Below are positions 50,091-61,165 of a stretch of DNA of 64,000 nt, piece after piece. Source of the stretch: Mesocentrotus franciscanus. Its lineage: Eukaryota; Echinodermata; Echinoidea; Camarodonta; Strongylocentrotidae. The notes under the pieces are model-generated. The model was given only the letters and a program-made list of their open reading frames with translations. It was not told the DNA's origin and did not search any database. The stretch spans positions 21,855,529 to 21,919,528 of the forward strand of contig CP137675.1 of assembly GCA_037976565.1 (NCBI GenBank). Direction: 5' to 3'. The first letter of the stretch is position 1; the number at the start of each line of letters is the position of its first letter. The position numbers were made by a program, and so were the translations under genes.

Positions 50091-50245
50091 TATGTTTAAG
50101 TTTTCATGTGATGCCAATGTCATCACCTGCGAAGTAGTGCGTTTATATGTTTTTATGACACTATAACACGCCTGCTAGTATGTCCTTATTTCCATAAGAT
50201 AACATATCATTAGCCGTACGGTAGTGTGTTTATATCTTAATAGTG

Positions 50246-51000
50246 TGTTCACATTCATTCGTATTACAGTGCATTAGGTATTATTTGTCTACTTTAACAT
50301 AATTTATTGTTCCATTCCCTTTGTCCCCCAAACCAGCTTTACTGTTATCATTAATTTGTTTAATGAACGTACATTTTCAAACATTTCCTCCAATTCGATG
50401 AGTGGATATCTGCACGTCAACAGCGTTGTCGTAGTAATTATATAGGGTTATCTTGTGCTAAAACCATATGACTACCAAACGAATAGCTGTTCCACTTGTA
50501 TTTGCTGGGTTGCATGTAGTACATGGCATCCCTGGATTGGCCTGTTGATTCTGTTTGTATTCTGTTTAGATTCCAGACAGGTTCTCTTCAGAAAGCCTTA
50601 AGGTACATGCACTGATTCTCCTCTAAACGAGCGTTTATTTGGATTGACAACACTCCCTGGACGGTCGTATTTATCCTTTTACTGCCGCATCCATTACACT
50701 AATACAAACGGGATTCTACTCTTCCTCTACAACCTATATTATATTTATTGCTTGGTTTTCTGACTACCTATTCTACCGGTTATGCTCTTTATAACCCCAT
50801 CCACAGGGCACAATCGGTGCCAAAGGGCTATTTTTATAATTTTTTTTTGTGTTTGTTGTAAATGAATCTCCTATATTAGGGTTAGGCTTTAAAGGGATTC
50901 CATGTAAAAATAAAATTGATGATAATGATATGATTTTACCATGGATGATTATTGTACTGCTGGTAAAAAGATCGGCAATGCAGAGCATTACACTTTAGAA
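50246..51000. other. No gene seen
   Basis: Unique-looking DNA between the 41-bp minisatellite and the SINE. Confidence 0.45.
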
Positions 51001-51205
51001 GGAGGGACGATAGCATAGTGGCAGAGCAGTGGTCTCGTAACCGGGAGGTCCCGGGTTCGAAATCAAGTCGATGCGCTAGTGCCCTTTGGTAAGGTATTAA
51101 TTATCATTACCAAGTCCTTCGGAGAGGACTTTAAACCGTCGGTCCCCTGGTTGCTTAATTAAAAGCATACACTTGCTTTCTTAGCAGCCGGGTAAAACAG
51201 ACAAA
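51001..51205 (+). mobile_element. tRNA-Thr-like SINE with conserved central domain
   Basis: The A box TAGCATAGTGG (51011-51021), an anticodon-loop-like TCTCGTAA (CGT at 51036-51038), AGGTCCCGGGTTCGAAATC and the B box GGTTCGAAATC (51054-51064) match the order of a tRNA-Thr(CGT). Acceptor and T stems no longer pair, so it is not a functional tRNA. The body CCCTTTGGTAAGG...AAGTCCTTCGGAGAGGACTT, then AAACCGTCGGTCCCCTGG, resembles the central domain shared by many invertebrate SINEs (MetaSINE-like; from memory, not searched). The tail contains TTGCTTTCTTAGCAGCCGGG and an ACAAACAATACAAATG end. Confidence 0.82.
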
Positions 51206-52589
51206 CAATACAAATGAATGTATTGTACTTCTCTTTACAAATTTAAAGTGGTATATGTATCGAGTATAAATGAATAAGTATCATTCATTTGATTTATTCA
51301 ATCTAATTCTACTTTTATTCTATCGATAACACTATGTCGTCGATCTAATAAGATTAGAATTAGCAAAAGGAAACATTAAACAAAAATATAATATAGCAAA
51401 AACAAAGAAAGAAACAATTAAACAAACGAACAGTAACGTAATGATAATTGTTATTTGTGCTGTATAAACATATAGGATATATAACAGCTTATTGCTTTTT
51501 AATTAGTCAATACCTTTGCAAGGCTTGCATTACCATTTGAAATACAAGTAAACCAATCTACAAGTATCAAATCGAACATGTTGTAAATTGATTTGTGAAG
51601 GTTTGATGATAAGGGAAAATAGCTAATATTGTACATTCATGTCTCTTAGCGTAAGAATTTTGTTATAGTCTTGATATATATTACGTCAAATCACCTCTAT
51701 CCAAAACAACATTTCTAAAATTTACAATAAAATTATGTTTATGTAGGTCTTCCAACACCAATGTTCTATACAACATAATAAGCGGTTGGTATTTAAGGGG
51801 ATCTGGTGATACCGCCCCCATATCCTTTGTAATCCCGTCAACGTCAAATCACACTTCGTTTCATCACCCATGACCATTCAATTTGCAGTAGCAAAACATA
51901 CAAGAATCACACACGAAGCATACACGAAGTATATATACAATTATATACAATTGCACGTTGTATTCGATTTAAAAGCTGTTTCACAGTTGCGGCTTGATCA
52001 CAATCTAAGGCTTAAATTTGGGAAGGATATTTTTGGCCCGTTTTGACCCATCAATCAAGTAGCCGTACGGCTTTGCCATTACAATTCCATCGCAAACACC
52101 CTCATTCTTAATTACCTTCCAACCCACAAGTGACAGTGCAATCTAAAGCATACAAGCCCATATACGGTCACGACTAGAATGCATCTATTGACAAAAGGAA
52201 GTCTAAGGCCCAGATTTTGCTTCCCATATCATATTCTACGTCAGAGATGCTAAGGGACAAGTTGAATTGGTTGGCTCCTCTTTCTCCTCGAAGAGGTTTG
52301 CCTTCCTTGTTTTTACTAATTAATTAATTTGATTAATCCGCGGTAAACGACCTTCAAACTTTTCTTTTTGTGGGGGAGGGGGATGGGGTGGTTGGCTGAT
52401 TAATTCTTAATCAATTTGTATCTTGGTCAGAGTACCCCAAGAAGTAATCAAAAGCTTGCAACTACCTTATTTCTGTTGTGCTTTAACAAACGGGGGTGTC
52501 GAAACAAAATATATGTGGGGTTTTAACGGAGAATGTGGCTCAGACTTCCTTTTGTTAACAGATGCATTCTAATCGTGAAAGCGTACTAG
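51206..52589. other. No gene seen
   Basis: AT-rich DNA with a G-rich patch at about 52370-52392. No ORF of interest. The TAG at 52587-52589 is the left target site of the next element. Confidence 0.45.
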
Positions 52590-52853
52590 CACTGTGAACA
52601 TGACGGACAAAGAAAGAGGACAAAATATACAGTTCCATTCTACCCTCAACAATTGCTTTGGTAGACAAAGGAACATCCTTCACCGCTATTATGTAAAATA
52701 AGTAGAACAGGTGAATATGCATGTGACACCTGTTCTACACATTTTTACATAATAGCAGTGAAGGGATGTTCCTTTGTCTACCAAAGCAATTGTTGAGGGT
52801 AGAATGGGAACCGTATATTTTGTCCTCTTTATTTGTCCGTCATGTTCATAGTG
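52590..52853. mobile_element. CACTA-like foldback MITE with TAG duplication
   Basis: A 264-bp element. The left arm (52590 to about 52698) starts CACTGTGAACATGACGG. The right arm (about 52743-52853) is its near-exact inverse and ends CCGTCATGTTCATAGTG, so the termini read CACTG and CACTA. About 45 bp separate the arms. TAG flanks both sides (52587-52589 and 52854-52856). CACTG/CACTA ends with a 3-bp duplication are the signature of EnSpm/CACTA elements. There is no transposase ORF. Confidence 0.8.
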
Positions 52854-52871
52854 TAGGTTTATACGCTTTAA

Positions 52872-53610
52872 AGGGCCCATGACATCGAAATACAAGTGTA
52901 TTCCTGTTGGTGTGCAGTACTGCATACATCTCATATTTTGATATGTAAACTTTTGAATTTGTTTCATAGATTTTTAAATATTTTTTGAAATATTTGTTTT
53001 TCAAACTTGCTAAGCTCCACCCCAAAACCTCCAGATCTCATTCCCTTGTGACATCATCTGTCAGTCATCAATGAGCTAACTTGAGAAAGTGGCATGTAAG
53101 TTTGCAGAAGTCGACCACCTGTTACAATACGTAATACAATAGCAACATACAAGTTGCTATGTCAGACATGCTGTAGCATCACCAGGAAGACAAAGGCAAT
53201 GATGATGTATTGTACATATGTATGGAAGCATGCAATTCTATTATGAACGTGTGCTAAGCTGGGGGAAATTACATACCATTGTCTATTGTAGAATATTAGT
53301 TTAGTCTGACATGTCTGACATAGCAACTTATATGTTGCTATTGTTTGTGGTATTGTAACAGGTGGTCAACTTTGGCAAAGTTACTTGCCACTTTCTCAAG
53401 TTAGCTCATTGATGACTGACAGATGATGTCACAAGGGGAATGAGATCTGGAGGTTTTTAGGGTGGAGCTTAGCAAGTTTGAAAAACAAATATTTCAAAAA
53501 ATATTTAAAAATCTATGAAACAAATTCAGAAGTTTACATATCAAAATATGAGATGTATGCAGGACTGCACATCAACAGGAATACACTTGTATTTCGATGT
53601 CATGGGCCCT
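52872..53610. mobile_element. TTAA-type long-TIR MITE, family C, intact copy
   Basis: A 739-bp element bounded by TTAA at 52868-52871 and 53611-53614. The arms start AGGGCCCATGACATCGAAAT and end in its exact inverse. Inverted identity extends about 300 bp per side, through CAAAATATGAGATG, TGACATCATCTGTCAGTCAT and TTGCTATGTCAGACATG. The centre (about 53165-53300) is single-copy and non-coding. The arms differ at only a handful of sites, so the copy is fairly young. Kolobok/T2-like by target site; piggyBac is the alternative. Confidence 0.88.
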
Positions 53611-53772
53611 TTAAATTGCATTATTATTTGTGGGTCGGAAGGCAATGAAGAATGAGGTTGTTAGCGATGGCATTTGTCGAAAACAGAACTAATTCAAACC
53701 ATGTTACTTTTATGTTCTTGTGTTTAAATTAACCGCGAGGTTTCATATCAAAACCATGGATGAAAAAAGGCA

Positions 53773-53860
53773 AGTGCCCTTTGGTAAGGAATCACAATTA
53801 CCGATGAACAGGGATCTGTCGAAGCCTTAAGTGCACAATGTATGGAAATACTTTTGGTTG
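53773..53860 (+). mobile_element. SINE body remnant feeding the 33-bp minisatellite
   Basis: AGTGCCCTTTGGTAAGG (from 53773) matches the body of the SINE at 51001-51205 (51078 onward), and a weaker ...GTCGAAGCCTTAA... follows. After 89 bp the first TTAGCAGTCAGG of the minisatellite appears. In the intact SINE, TTAGCAGCCGGG follows at 103 bp. The minisatellite therefore sits exactly where the SINE tail should be. The SINE head is not visible upstream. Confidence 0.7.
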
Positions 53861-56058
53861 CTTAGCAGTCAGGTAGAAACATACTTTTAGTTGCTTAGCA
53901 GTCAGGTAGAAACATACTTTTAGTTGCTTAGCAGTCAGGTAGAAACATACTTTTGGTTGCTTAGCAGTCAGGTAGAAACATACTTTTAGTTGCTTAGCAG
54001 TCAAGTAGAAACATACTTTTGGTTGCTTAGCAGTCAAGTAGAAACATACTTTTGGTTGCTTAGCAGTCAGGTAGAAACATACTTTTGGTTGCTTAGCAGT
54101 CAGGTAGAAACATACTTTTAGTTGCTTAGCAGTCAAGTAGAAACATACTTTTGGTTGCTTAGCAGTCAAGTAGAAACATACTTTTAGTTCCTTAGCAGTC
54201 AGGTAGAAACATACTTTTGGTTGCTTAGCAGTCAGGTAGAAACATACTTTTAGTTCCTTAGCAGTCAAGTAGAAACATACTTTTGGTTGCTTAGCAGTCA
54301 GGTAGAAACATACTTTTGGTTGCTTAGCAGTCAGGTAGAAACATACTTTTGGTTGCTTAGCAGTCAGGTAGAAACATACTTTTGGTTGCTTAGCAGTCAG
54401 GTAGAAACATACTTTTGGTTGCTTAGCAGTCAGGTAGAAACATACTTTTGGTTGCTTAGCAGTCAGGTAGAAACATACTTTTAGTTGCTTAGCAGTCAGG
54501 TTGAAACATAATTTTAGTTGCTTAGCAGTCAAGTAGAAACATACTTTTAGTTGCTTAGCAGTCAGGTAGAAACATACTTTTAGTTGCTTAGCAGTCAGGT
54601 AGAAACATACTTTTGGTTGCTTAGCAGTCAGGTAGAAACATACTTTTAGTTGCTTAGCAGTCAAGTAGAAACATACTTTTGGTTGCTTAGCAGTCAAGTA
54701 GAAACATACTTTTGGTTGCTTAGCAGTCAGGTAGAAACATACTTTTGGTTGCTTAGCAGTCAGGTAGAAACATACTTTTAGTTGCTTAGCAGTCAAGTAG
54801 AAACATACTTTTGGTTGCTTAGCAGTCAAGTAGAAACATACTTTTAGTTCCTTAGCAGTCAGGTAGAAACATACTTTTGGTTGCTTAGCAGTCAGGTAGA
54901 AACATACTTTTAGTTCCTTAGCAGTCAAGTAGAAACATACTTTTGGTTGCTTAGCAGTCAGGTAGAAACATACTTTTGGTTGCTTAGCAGTCAGGTAGAA
55001 ACATACTTTTGGTTGCTTAGCAGTCAGGTAGAAACATACTTTTGGTTGCTTAGCAGTCAGGTAGAAACATACTTTTGGTTGCTTAGCAGTCAGGTAGAAA
55101 CATACTTTTGGTTGCTTAGCAGTCAGGTAGAAACATACTTTTAGTTGCTTAGCAGTCAGGTTGAAACATAATTTTAGTTGCTTAGCAGTCAGGTAGAAAC
55201 ATACTTTTAGTTGCTTAGCAGTCAGGTAGAAACATACTTTTAGTTGCTTAGCAGTCAGGTAGAAACATACTTTTGGTTGCTTAGCAGTCAGGTAGAAACA
55301 TACTTTTAGTTGCTTAGCAGTCAAGTAGAAACATACTTTTGGTTGCTTAGCAGTCAAGTAGAAACATACTTTTGGTTGCTTAGCAGTCAGGTAGAAACAT
55401 ACTTTTGGTTGCTTAGCAGTCAGGTAGAAACATACTTTTAGTTGCTTAGCAGTCAAGTAGAAACATACTTTTGGTTGCTTAGCAGTCAAGTAGAAACATA
55501 CTTTTAGTTCCTTAGCAGTCAGGTAGAAACATACTTTTGGTTGCTTAGCAGTCAGGTAGAAACATACTTTTAGTTCCTTAGCAGTCAAGTAGAAACATAC
55601 TTTTGGTTGCTTAGCAGTCAGGTAGAAACATACTTTTGGTTGCTTAGCAGTCAGGTAGAAACATACTTTTGGTTGCTTAGCAGTCAGGTAGAAACATACT
55701 TTTGGTTGCTTAGCAGTCAGGTAGAAACATACTTTTGGTTGCTTAGCAGTCAGGTAGAAACATACTTTTGGTTGCTTAGCAGTCAGGTAGAAACATACTT
55801 TTAGTTGCTTAGCAGTCAGGTAGAAACATACTTTTGGTTGCTTAGCAGTCTAGTAGAAACATATTTTTGGTTGCTTAGCAGTCAGGTTGAAACATATATT
55901 TTGTTGCTTAGCAGTCAGGTAGAAATATACTTTTGGTTGCTTAATAGTCAGGTGGAAACACACTTTTGGTTGATTAGCAGTCAGGTAGAAATATATGCTT
56001 TTGGTTGCTTAGCGATCAGGTAGAAATATGCATTTGGTTCCTTAACAGTCAGGTAGAA
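53845..56058. repeat. 33-bp minisatellite with 660-bp higher-order repeat
   Basis: About 67 units containing TTGGTTGCTTAGCAGTCAGG and TAGAAACATACTT. Unit variants (TTAGTTG, TTAGTTC, TCAAGTAG, AGGTTGAAACATAATTTT) recur in a fixed order every 660 bp (20 units) for almost three periods (about 53861-55821). After 55821 the units become irregular and decay. Because 33 is a multiple of 3, the minus strand stays open for 596 codons as an 11-residue repeat (TAKQPKVCFYL). The + strand gives 65-codon frames (LSSQVETYFWL) at 54287, 54947 and 55607. I regard these as by-products of the unit length, not as a gene. Confidence 0.95.
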
Positions 56059-56364
56059 AATAAATCGACTCTAGACATTGTTTTGCGCCCAAAATATTAT
56101 TCGGAAAATATGCGTTAATATATTTAAATCGGCAATCAGCTACAACTATTTGTTAATGCTATGATACTAAAATACATGTGCATGAGTTTAAGTAAGAACA
56201 TTTAGCAATGAAAAGAAAACAATGATATAAACAATTTAGTAGGAGAAAAGGTAATTAAACACACGTCCCTCAGTTGTGAATTTGAGAGGAGCATGCTTCT
56301 TATTACTTAATTCTCATAGTAATGCAGGAAGAACATCATCAAATTAACCTAAATCAGAAATAAA

Positions 56365-56397
<33 letters not shown>

Positions 56398-58023
56398 GGT
56401 GACGATAATGACGATTATAAAAAACGATAATATCAACAACATTTATTTACGTAATTCCGTAGATGAATTCTTGTTCCGTAGAGACCATTCAATGCCGCAT
56501 GCAGCCCTATTGCTTTCCTTACAACGCTGTCAGCTTCAATCATTGTTTATTTAGCAATTGTAATGTACACGGTCGTTCCCCCTCCATCTCCCCTGTGCGC
56601 TCTTAGTTAAAATCTCTACATTGACTGGAAGAGGTCGTTCCCATCCTCTCCTCCTGTCGGTCCTTCAATAAACCTCTGTACACAAACTTTTCTTCAAGCG
56701 CATTCTTAGTATACCCTTGAACTTTGTATGGTATTGTGCAGGGGAGTGACCCTAAACAAAAGGGAGAAGACATTAATTGCACTCATTATGCGCCAATATA
56801 CAACCTTGTAGTTATTCCTGTCTTAAACTAATGTTAAAGTATCTCAGACTGACTGGATTTCTCAATCATACTCCTATAGTATAGGGAAACATACAAATCA
56901 GGTTATCGCCTTTGTTATGATCAAAACCATACTTTTATTTGGTTCCATGACCAGGCTTTTGAAATCCCTCTCGTTTTATCTGATCTTAATAACGTCGTGA
57001 TTTTGTTTTCATATCTCAGGAGTTTTCTAATAATTGATACACAAATGGAATGATTTTGTAACGTAATGTTTCACCATGCAAAAACCTTCTGGTGAACTAA
57101 TAGTAATAATGCTACGGCTGCGAGCTAAGAGTAGACTATTTTAATATTTATGGTTTCTATATCTCCGTGAGTGAAGCTATCAAACTACTAAACCTTTTTG
57201 GAAAAACACGGCGCTGCCTCAAAATATGTCAGTGTTTATTTTCCTCTTTCTGATATAGATTAACATATTTTCATTGCATAGGATAGATAATGAATATGGA
57301 ACCGGAAGTATTTCTTTCCTCTGTGATTAGCATGCGAAGAACCAGAGAAATATGATTAGTTACCTTGTCAACGCTTATTACATTTTGATGTATAACTCTA
57401 TCAATTAGAACAAATGAAACAAAACATCGGTAATGTCAGTGAGCGCAGGGCTTATTACATTTTGAATTACATTGATAATCATTTTAATGTACAATGACGG
57501 CAATGAACATGATAACGCTGTTAAACAACTATTATACACCCGTCGTGATATATTGAAATTGCAGAAATAGACTATATTTATATTGCTTAGTACTAGTGAT
57601 CTATCTATGTGAATGTATTGGGAATATTAACTGGAAAACTAATACTCTGTAACATGCACAAATGTACCTTATTCTAAGTCTCGTGTATGAAATTCCAACT
57701 CTTGTGGGATAAATATCACTATAATTACTTATAATTAAGTGAATTGAGGACATCGATGTTTTGTTTTTTAACGCAGTCAATAATAATCCAATTACTCTAT
57801 ATAAATGGTCTAGAGACCTCAAATTACATGAGACGAAAATACCAAAGTTCTAGCAGAAATTTCTTCCCCAAAATAAGGTGAACTCGATTTCCAAATTAGG
57901 ATTTGTATTTCTGTAAATAAAACCCGTTCAACACCCACTCATTATAATACTCATTATCATATAAACTGAATATTATTTTCTTCTCTTGAATAAAAAAGGC
58001 AAATACATATCAAAGAGGATTTG
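56059..58023. other. No gene seen; short (GAT)n
   Basis: A (GAT)n run at 56365-56396, then unique-looking DNA. A C/T-rich stretch near 56575-56690 includes CAATAAACC, a possible polyadenylation signal with no transcript to attach it to. Confidence 0.4.
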
Positions 58024-59676
58024 GTGATACCTACTACGCAAAGGGATAGTATTGTTACATATTAACGGTATTTTGATCTTGATCAGATAGATCTGTTACG
58101 GATGCCTCAAAAGCACATCGTCTTAAAGGGGAATTAAGTCCACCCTGATATTGTCTTGGTTTTAATGAAAGCAGAAAAATGAAAGAAACAAATAAGTGAA
58201 AGTTTGAGCAATATGAGATTGAAAATAGGAAAGTTATGAATTTGTGAAGTTGTCATGAGTGAAACAAAAATTGGCAACACTGTGAGGTAACTTGCGAGCT
58301 CTGTAAAGAAAATTTCATAAACAAACTCTCATTGTCCTCGTTATTGACGGAATAGACTTGTTTTGTACAGGGGTTGCAGAAACATTTTCAAGGAAAAATA
58401 CAACTTGTTAAAGTTTTCAGAACAGGGCGATAGGGAGGAGCTCGTGATACCTACTACGCAAAGGGATGGTATTGTTACATATTAACGGTATTTTGATCTT
58501 GATCAGATAGATCTGTTACGGATGCCTCAAAAGCACATCGTCTTAAAGGGGAATTACGTCCACCCTGATATTGTCTTGGTTTTAATGAAAGCAGAAAAAT
58601 GAAAGAAACAAATAAGTGAAAGTTTGAGCAATATGAGATTGAAAATAGGAAAGTTATGAATTTGTGAAGTTGTCATGAGTGAAACAAAAATTGGCAACAC
58701 TGTGAGGTAACTTGCGAGCTCTGTACAGAAAATTTTATAAACAAACTCTCGTTGTCCTCGTTATTGACGGAATAGACTTGTTTTGTACAGGGGTTGCAGA
58801 AACATTTTTCAAGGAAAAATACAACTTGTTAAAGTTTTCAGAACAGGGCGATAGGGAGGAGCTCGTGATACCTACTACGCAAAGGGATGGTATTGTTACA
58901 TATTAACGGTATTTTGATCTTGATCAGATAGATCTGTTACGGATGCCTCAAAAGCACATCGTCTTAAAGGGGAATTACGTCCACCCTGATATTGTCTTGG
59001 TTTTAATGAAAGCAGAAAAATGAAAGAAACAAATAAGTGAAAGTTTGAGCAATATGAGATTGAAAATAGGAAAGTTATGAATTTGTGAAGTTGTCATGAG
59101 TGAAACAAAAATTGGCAACACTGTGAGGTAACTTGCGAGCTCTGTACAGAAAATTTCATAAACAAACTCTCGTTGTCCTCGTTATTGACGGAATAGACTT
59201 GTTTTGTACAGGGGTTGCAGAAACATTTTCAAGGAAAAATACAACTTGTTAAAGTTTTCAGAACAGGGCGATAGGGAGGAGCTCGTGATACCTACTACGC
59301 AAAGGGATGGTATTGTTACATATTAACGGTATTTTGATCTTGATCAGATAGATCTGTTACGGATGCCTCAAAAGCACATCGTCTTAAAGGGAATTAAGTC
59401 CACCCTGATATTGTCTTGGTTTTAATGAAAGCAGAAAAATGAAAGAAACAAATAAGTGAAAGTTTGAGCAATATCAGATTGAAAATAGGAAAGTTATGAA
59501 TTTGTGAAGTTGTCATGAGTGAAACAAAAATTGGCAACACTGTGAGGTAACTTGCGAGCTCTGTACAGAACATTTCATAAACAAACTCTCATTGTCCTCG
59601 TTATTGACGGAATAGACTTGTTTTGTACAGGGGTTGGAGAAACATTTTTCAAGGAAAAATACAACTTGTTAAAGTT
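58024..59676. repeat. 420-bp tandem array, 3.95 copies, built on a MITE arm
   Basis: GTGATACCTACTACGCAAAG begins copies at 58024, 58444, 58865 and 59285 (periods 420, 421, 420). The copies differ at only a few bases. Each unit has about 109 bp of flank, a TTAA (58133-58136 in copy 1), the arm AGGGGAATTAAGTCCACCCT...GGCAACACTGTGAGG, and an inner segment with CTCGTTATTGACGGAATAGA. Copy 4 stops at TTGTTAAAGTT. Short ORFs inside are frame noise. Confidence 0.95.
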
Positions 59677-59842
59677 CGCAAGAAACGTCACAGAGTTGCC
59701 AATTTGTGTTTGATTGATCGCACCTTCACATATTCATAACTTACTTATTTTCAATCGGATATTGCTCAAACTTTCACTAATTTGGTTCTCTCATTTTTCC
59801 GCATTCATTAAAACTAACCAAATATCATGGTGGTAATGCCCT
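58137..59842. mobile_element. TTAA-type MITE, family D, with amplified left arm
   Basis: The left arm in each 420-bp unit is matched by a single inverted right arm at about 59690-59842. The complement of GATATTGCTCAAACTTTCAC there equals GTGAAAGTTTGAGCAATAT in the unit, and GTTGCCAATTTGTG pairs with ...AAATTGGCAACACTGTG. The outer right end CCCTATAAAT is a decayed CCCTTTAA. The left arms are close to identical, while the right arm is clearly more diverged. No transposase is present. Confidence 0.8.
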
Positions 59843-61165
59843 ATAAATCATACTTGTTAACGATCTTGTAGCAAAATTAACCCAACATTTCTTCCTCTTA
59901 TTTCTCTTATAACATTCACCTTTGTCTGGCCTAGATTTTCTTCACCTTTATAGGTACGTCATATGGATCATAATTAAAAAAATAAAATAAAATAAAAAAA
60001 TAGAATTTCTAGATTAGTTTTTCTTGTTTTTCTATTTATCCAGAATTCTAAAGTGCTTCTATTCCCTCCTGAAGCTGTTCCTCTCTAGACCACGTACTAT
60101 TTCTTACTGACGTATATGCTATGCTTGCTTTCCTACATGCTTTCTCTTCATTACCTTAAAGTACTTAAATGTTCATCTTAAAAACATGCAATATGTAGTG
60201 TTATTGATTTTCATCGATTTTGTATGAAAATCATCTGTTCTTGCTATTTTCTCTGCTATAGTATCCGGTGTATGAAAGTCATTTAAGTTTGTGGATATAC
60301 CCATTTCGCGTTTCGTCTCTCAAGAAAAGGGATTTATAGTCGTATTAATAAGGGGGGTAACGTTAATGCTGTGATACGGCCACATTTTACTGGCACACCC
60401 GATAGTTTTTGTCGTTTTAGATGAAATCCGATGTTATGGCGATTAACGAATCGCATAGGAGTAATACAATTTTCTTGCAGCTAACAACTATATCATTCTT
60501 TACTGTACACCCGACAAATTAGTGAAAGATTGATATCATCAGCATGTGTATTATCTTCAGCTCAACATGACTCTTTAGTGTGCTTTAAATATAAAATACC
60601 TTCTGTAAACTTTGTTTCGCACTACCAGTTTACATTGTTTTTTTCAATATTAGGCCTAACATCAGTATCTGAAAATAGGAAATCTTCATTTATTACCTGA
60701 ACTTCAAAGTATGATACACTCTAAAATCTAAAGTGTTGTTTTTAGCACTTTAAGGGCTATAACCACGGCGGTTGCAACTTTTTGCGTAGCACCTGTTTTT
60801 GAAGCACTTCATGTTTGTGCTATATATGAACACTACATACATAACCTCCACTTTAACTGGACACTTGCGACTCAATTGACCTTTGAATGAACCAAATATT
60901 CTAAGGTAAATTGAAAAGGACGCACGGCCATATTCTGTTAATATAGCAGATTTGAATGTTCGTATCTACATTCGGTCATTCGGTCAAGTATAAATTCTTG
61001 ACTGATATTGCCATTCACAAGTACACATATCACCAATTACGTTTTGACTAATATGGATCGTATTCTTCTGATTCGGTTAAACCCGATCCTGAGTCATCTA
61101 AGATTAAGTTTAAGACGAGAAAAGCTTAGACCTCAGACTAACTTCTTTTGTTATAATACAATACA
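59843..61165. other. No gene seen
   Basis: AT-rich DNA with an A-rich run at about 59970-60002. Nothing recognisable is coded. Confidence 0.45.

Noticed and set aside
51001..51075. Functional tRNA-Thr gene
   Set aside because: A and B boxes and the CGT anticodon-like loop are present, but acceptor and T stems do not pair, and a SINE body follows.
53798..55588. 596-codon minus-strand ORF as a repetitive protein gene
   Set aside because: It is a direct translation of the 33-bp minisatellite. It has no non-repeat N-terminal domain, and the opposite strand is open in the same way.
60750..60775. CTTTAAGGGC as another TTAA-MITE end
   Set aside because: The word is TTTAAGGG rather than TTAAAGG, and no inverted partner was found nearby.
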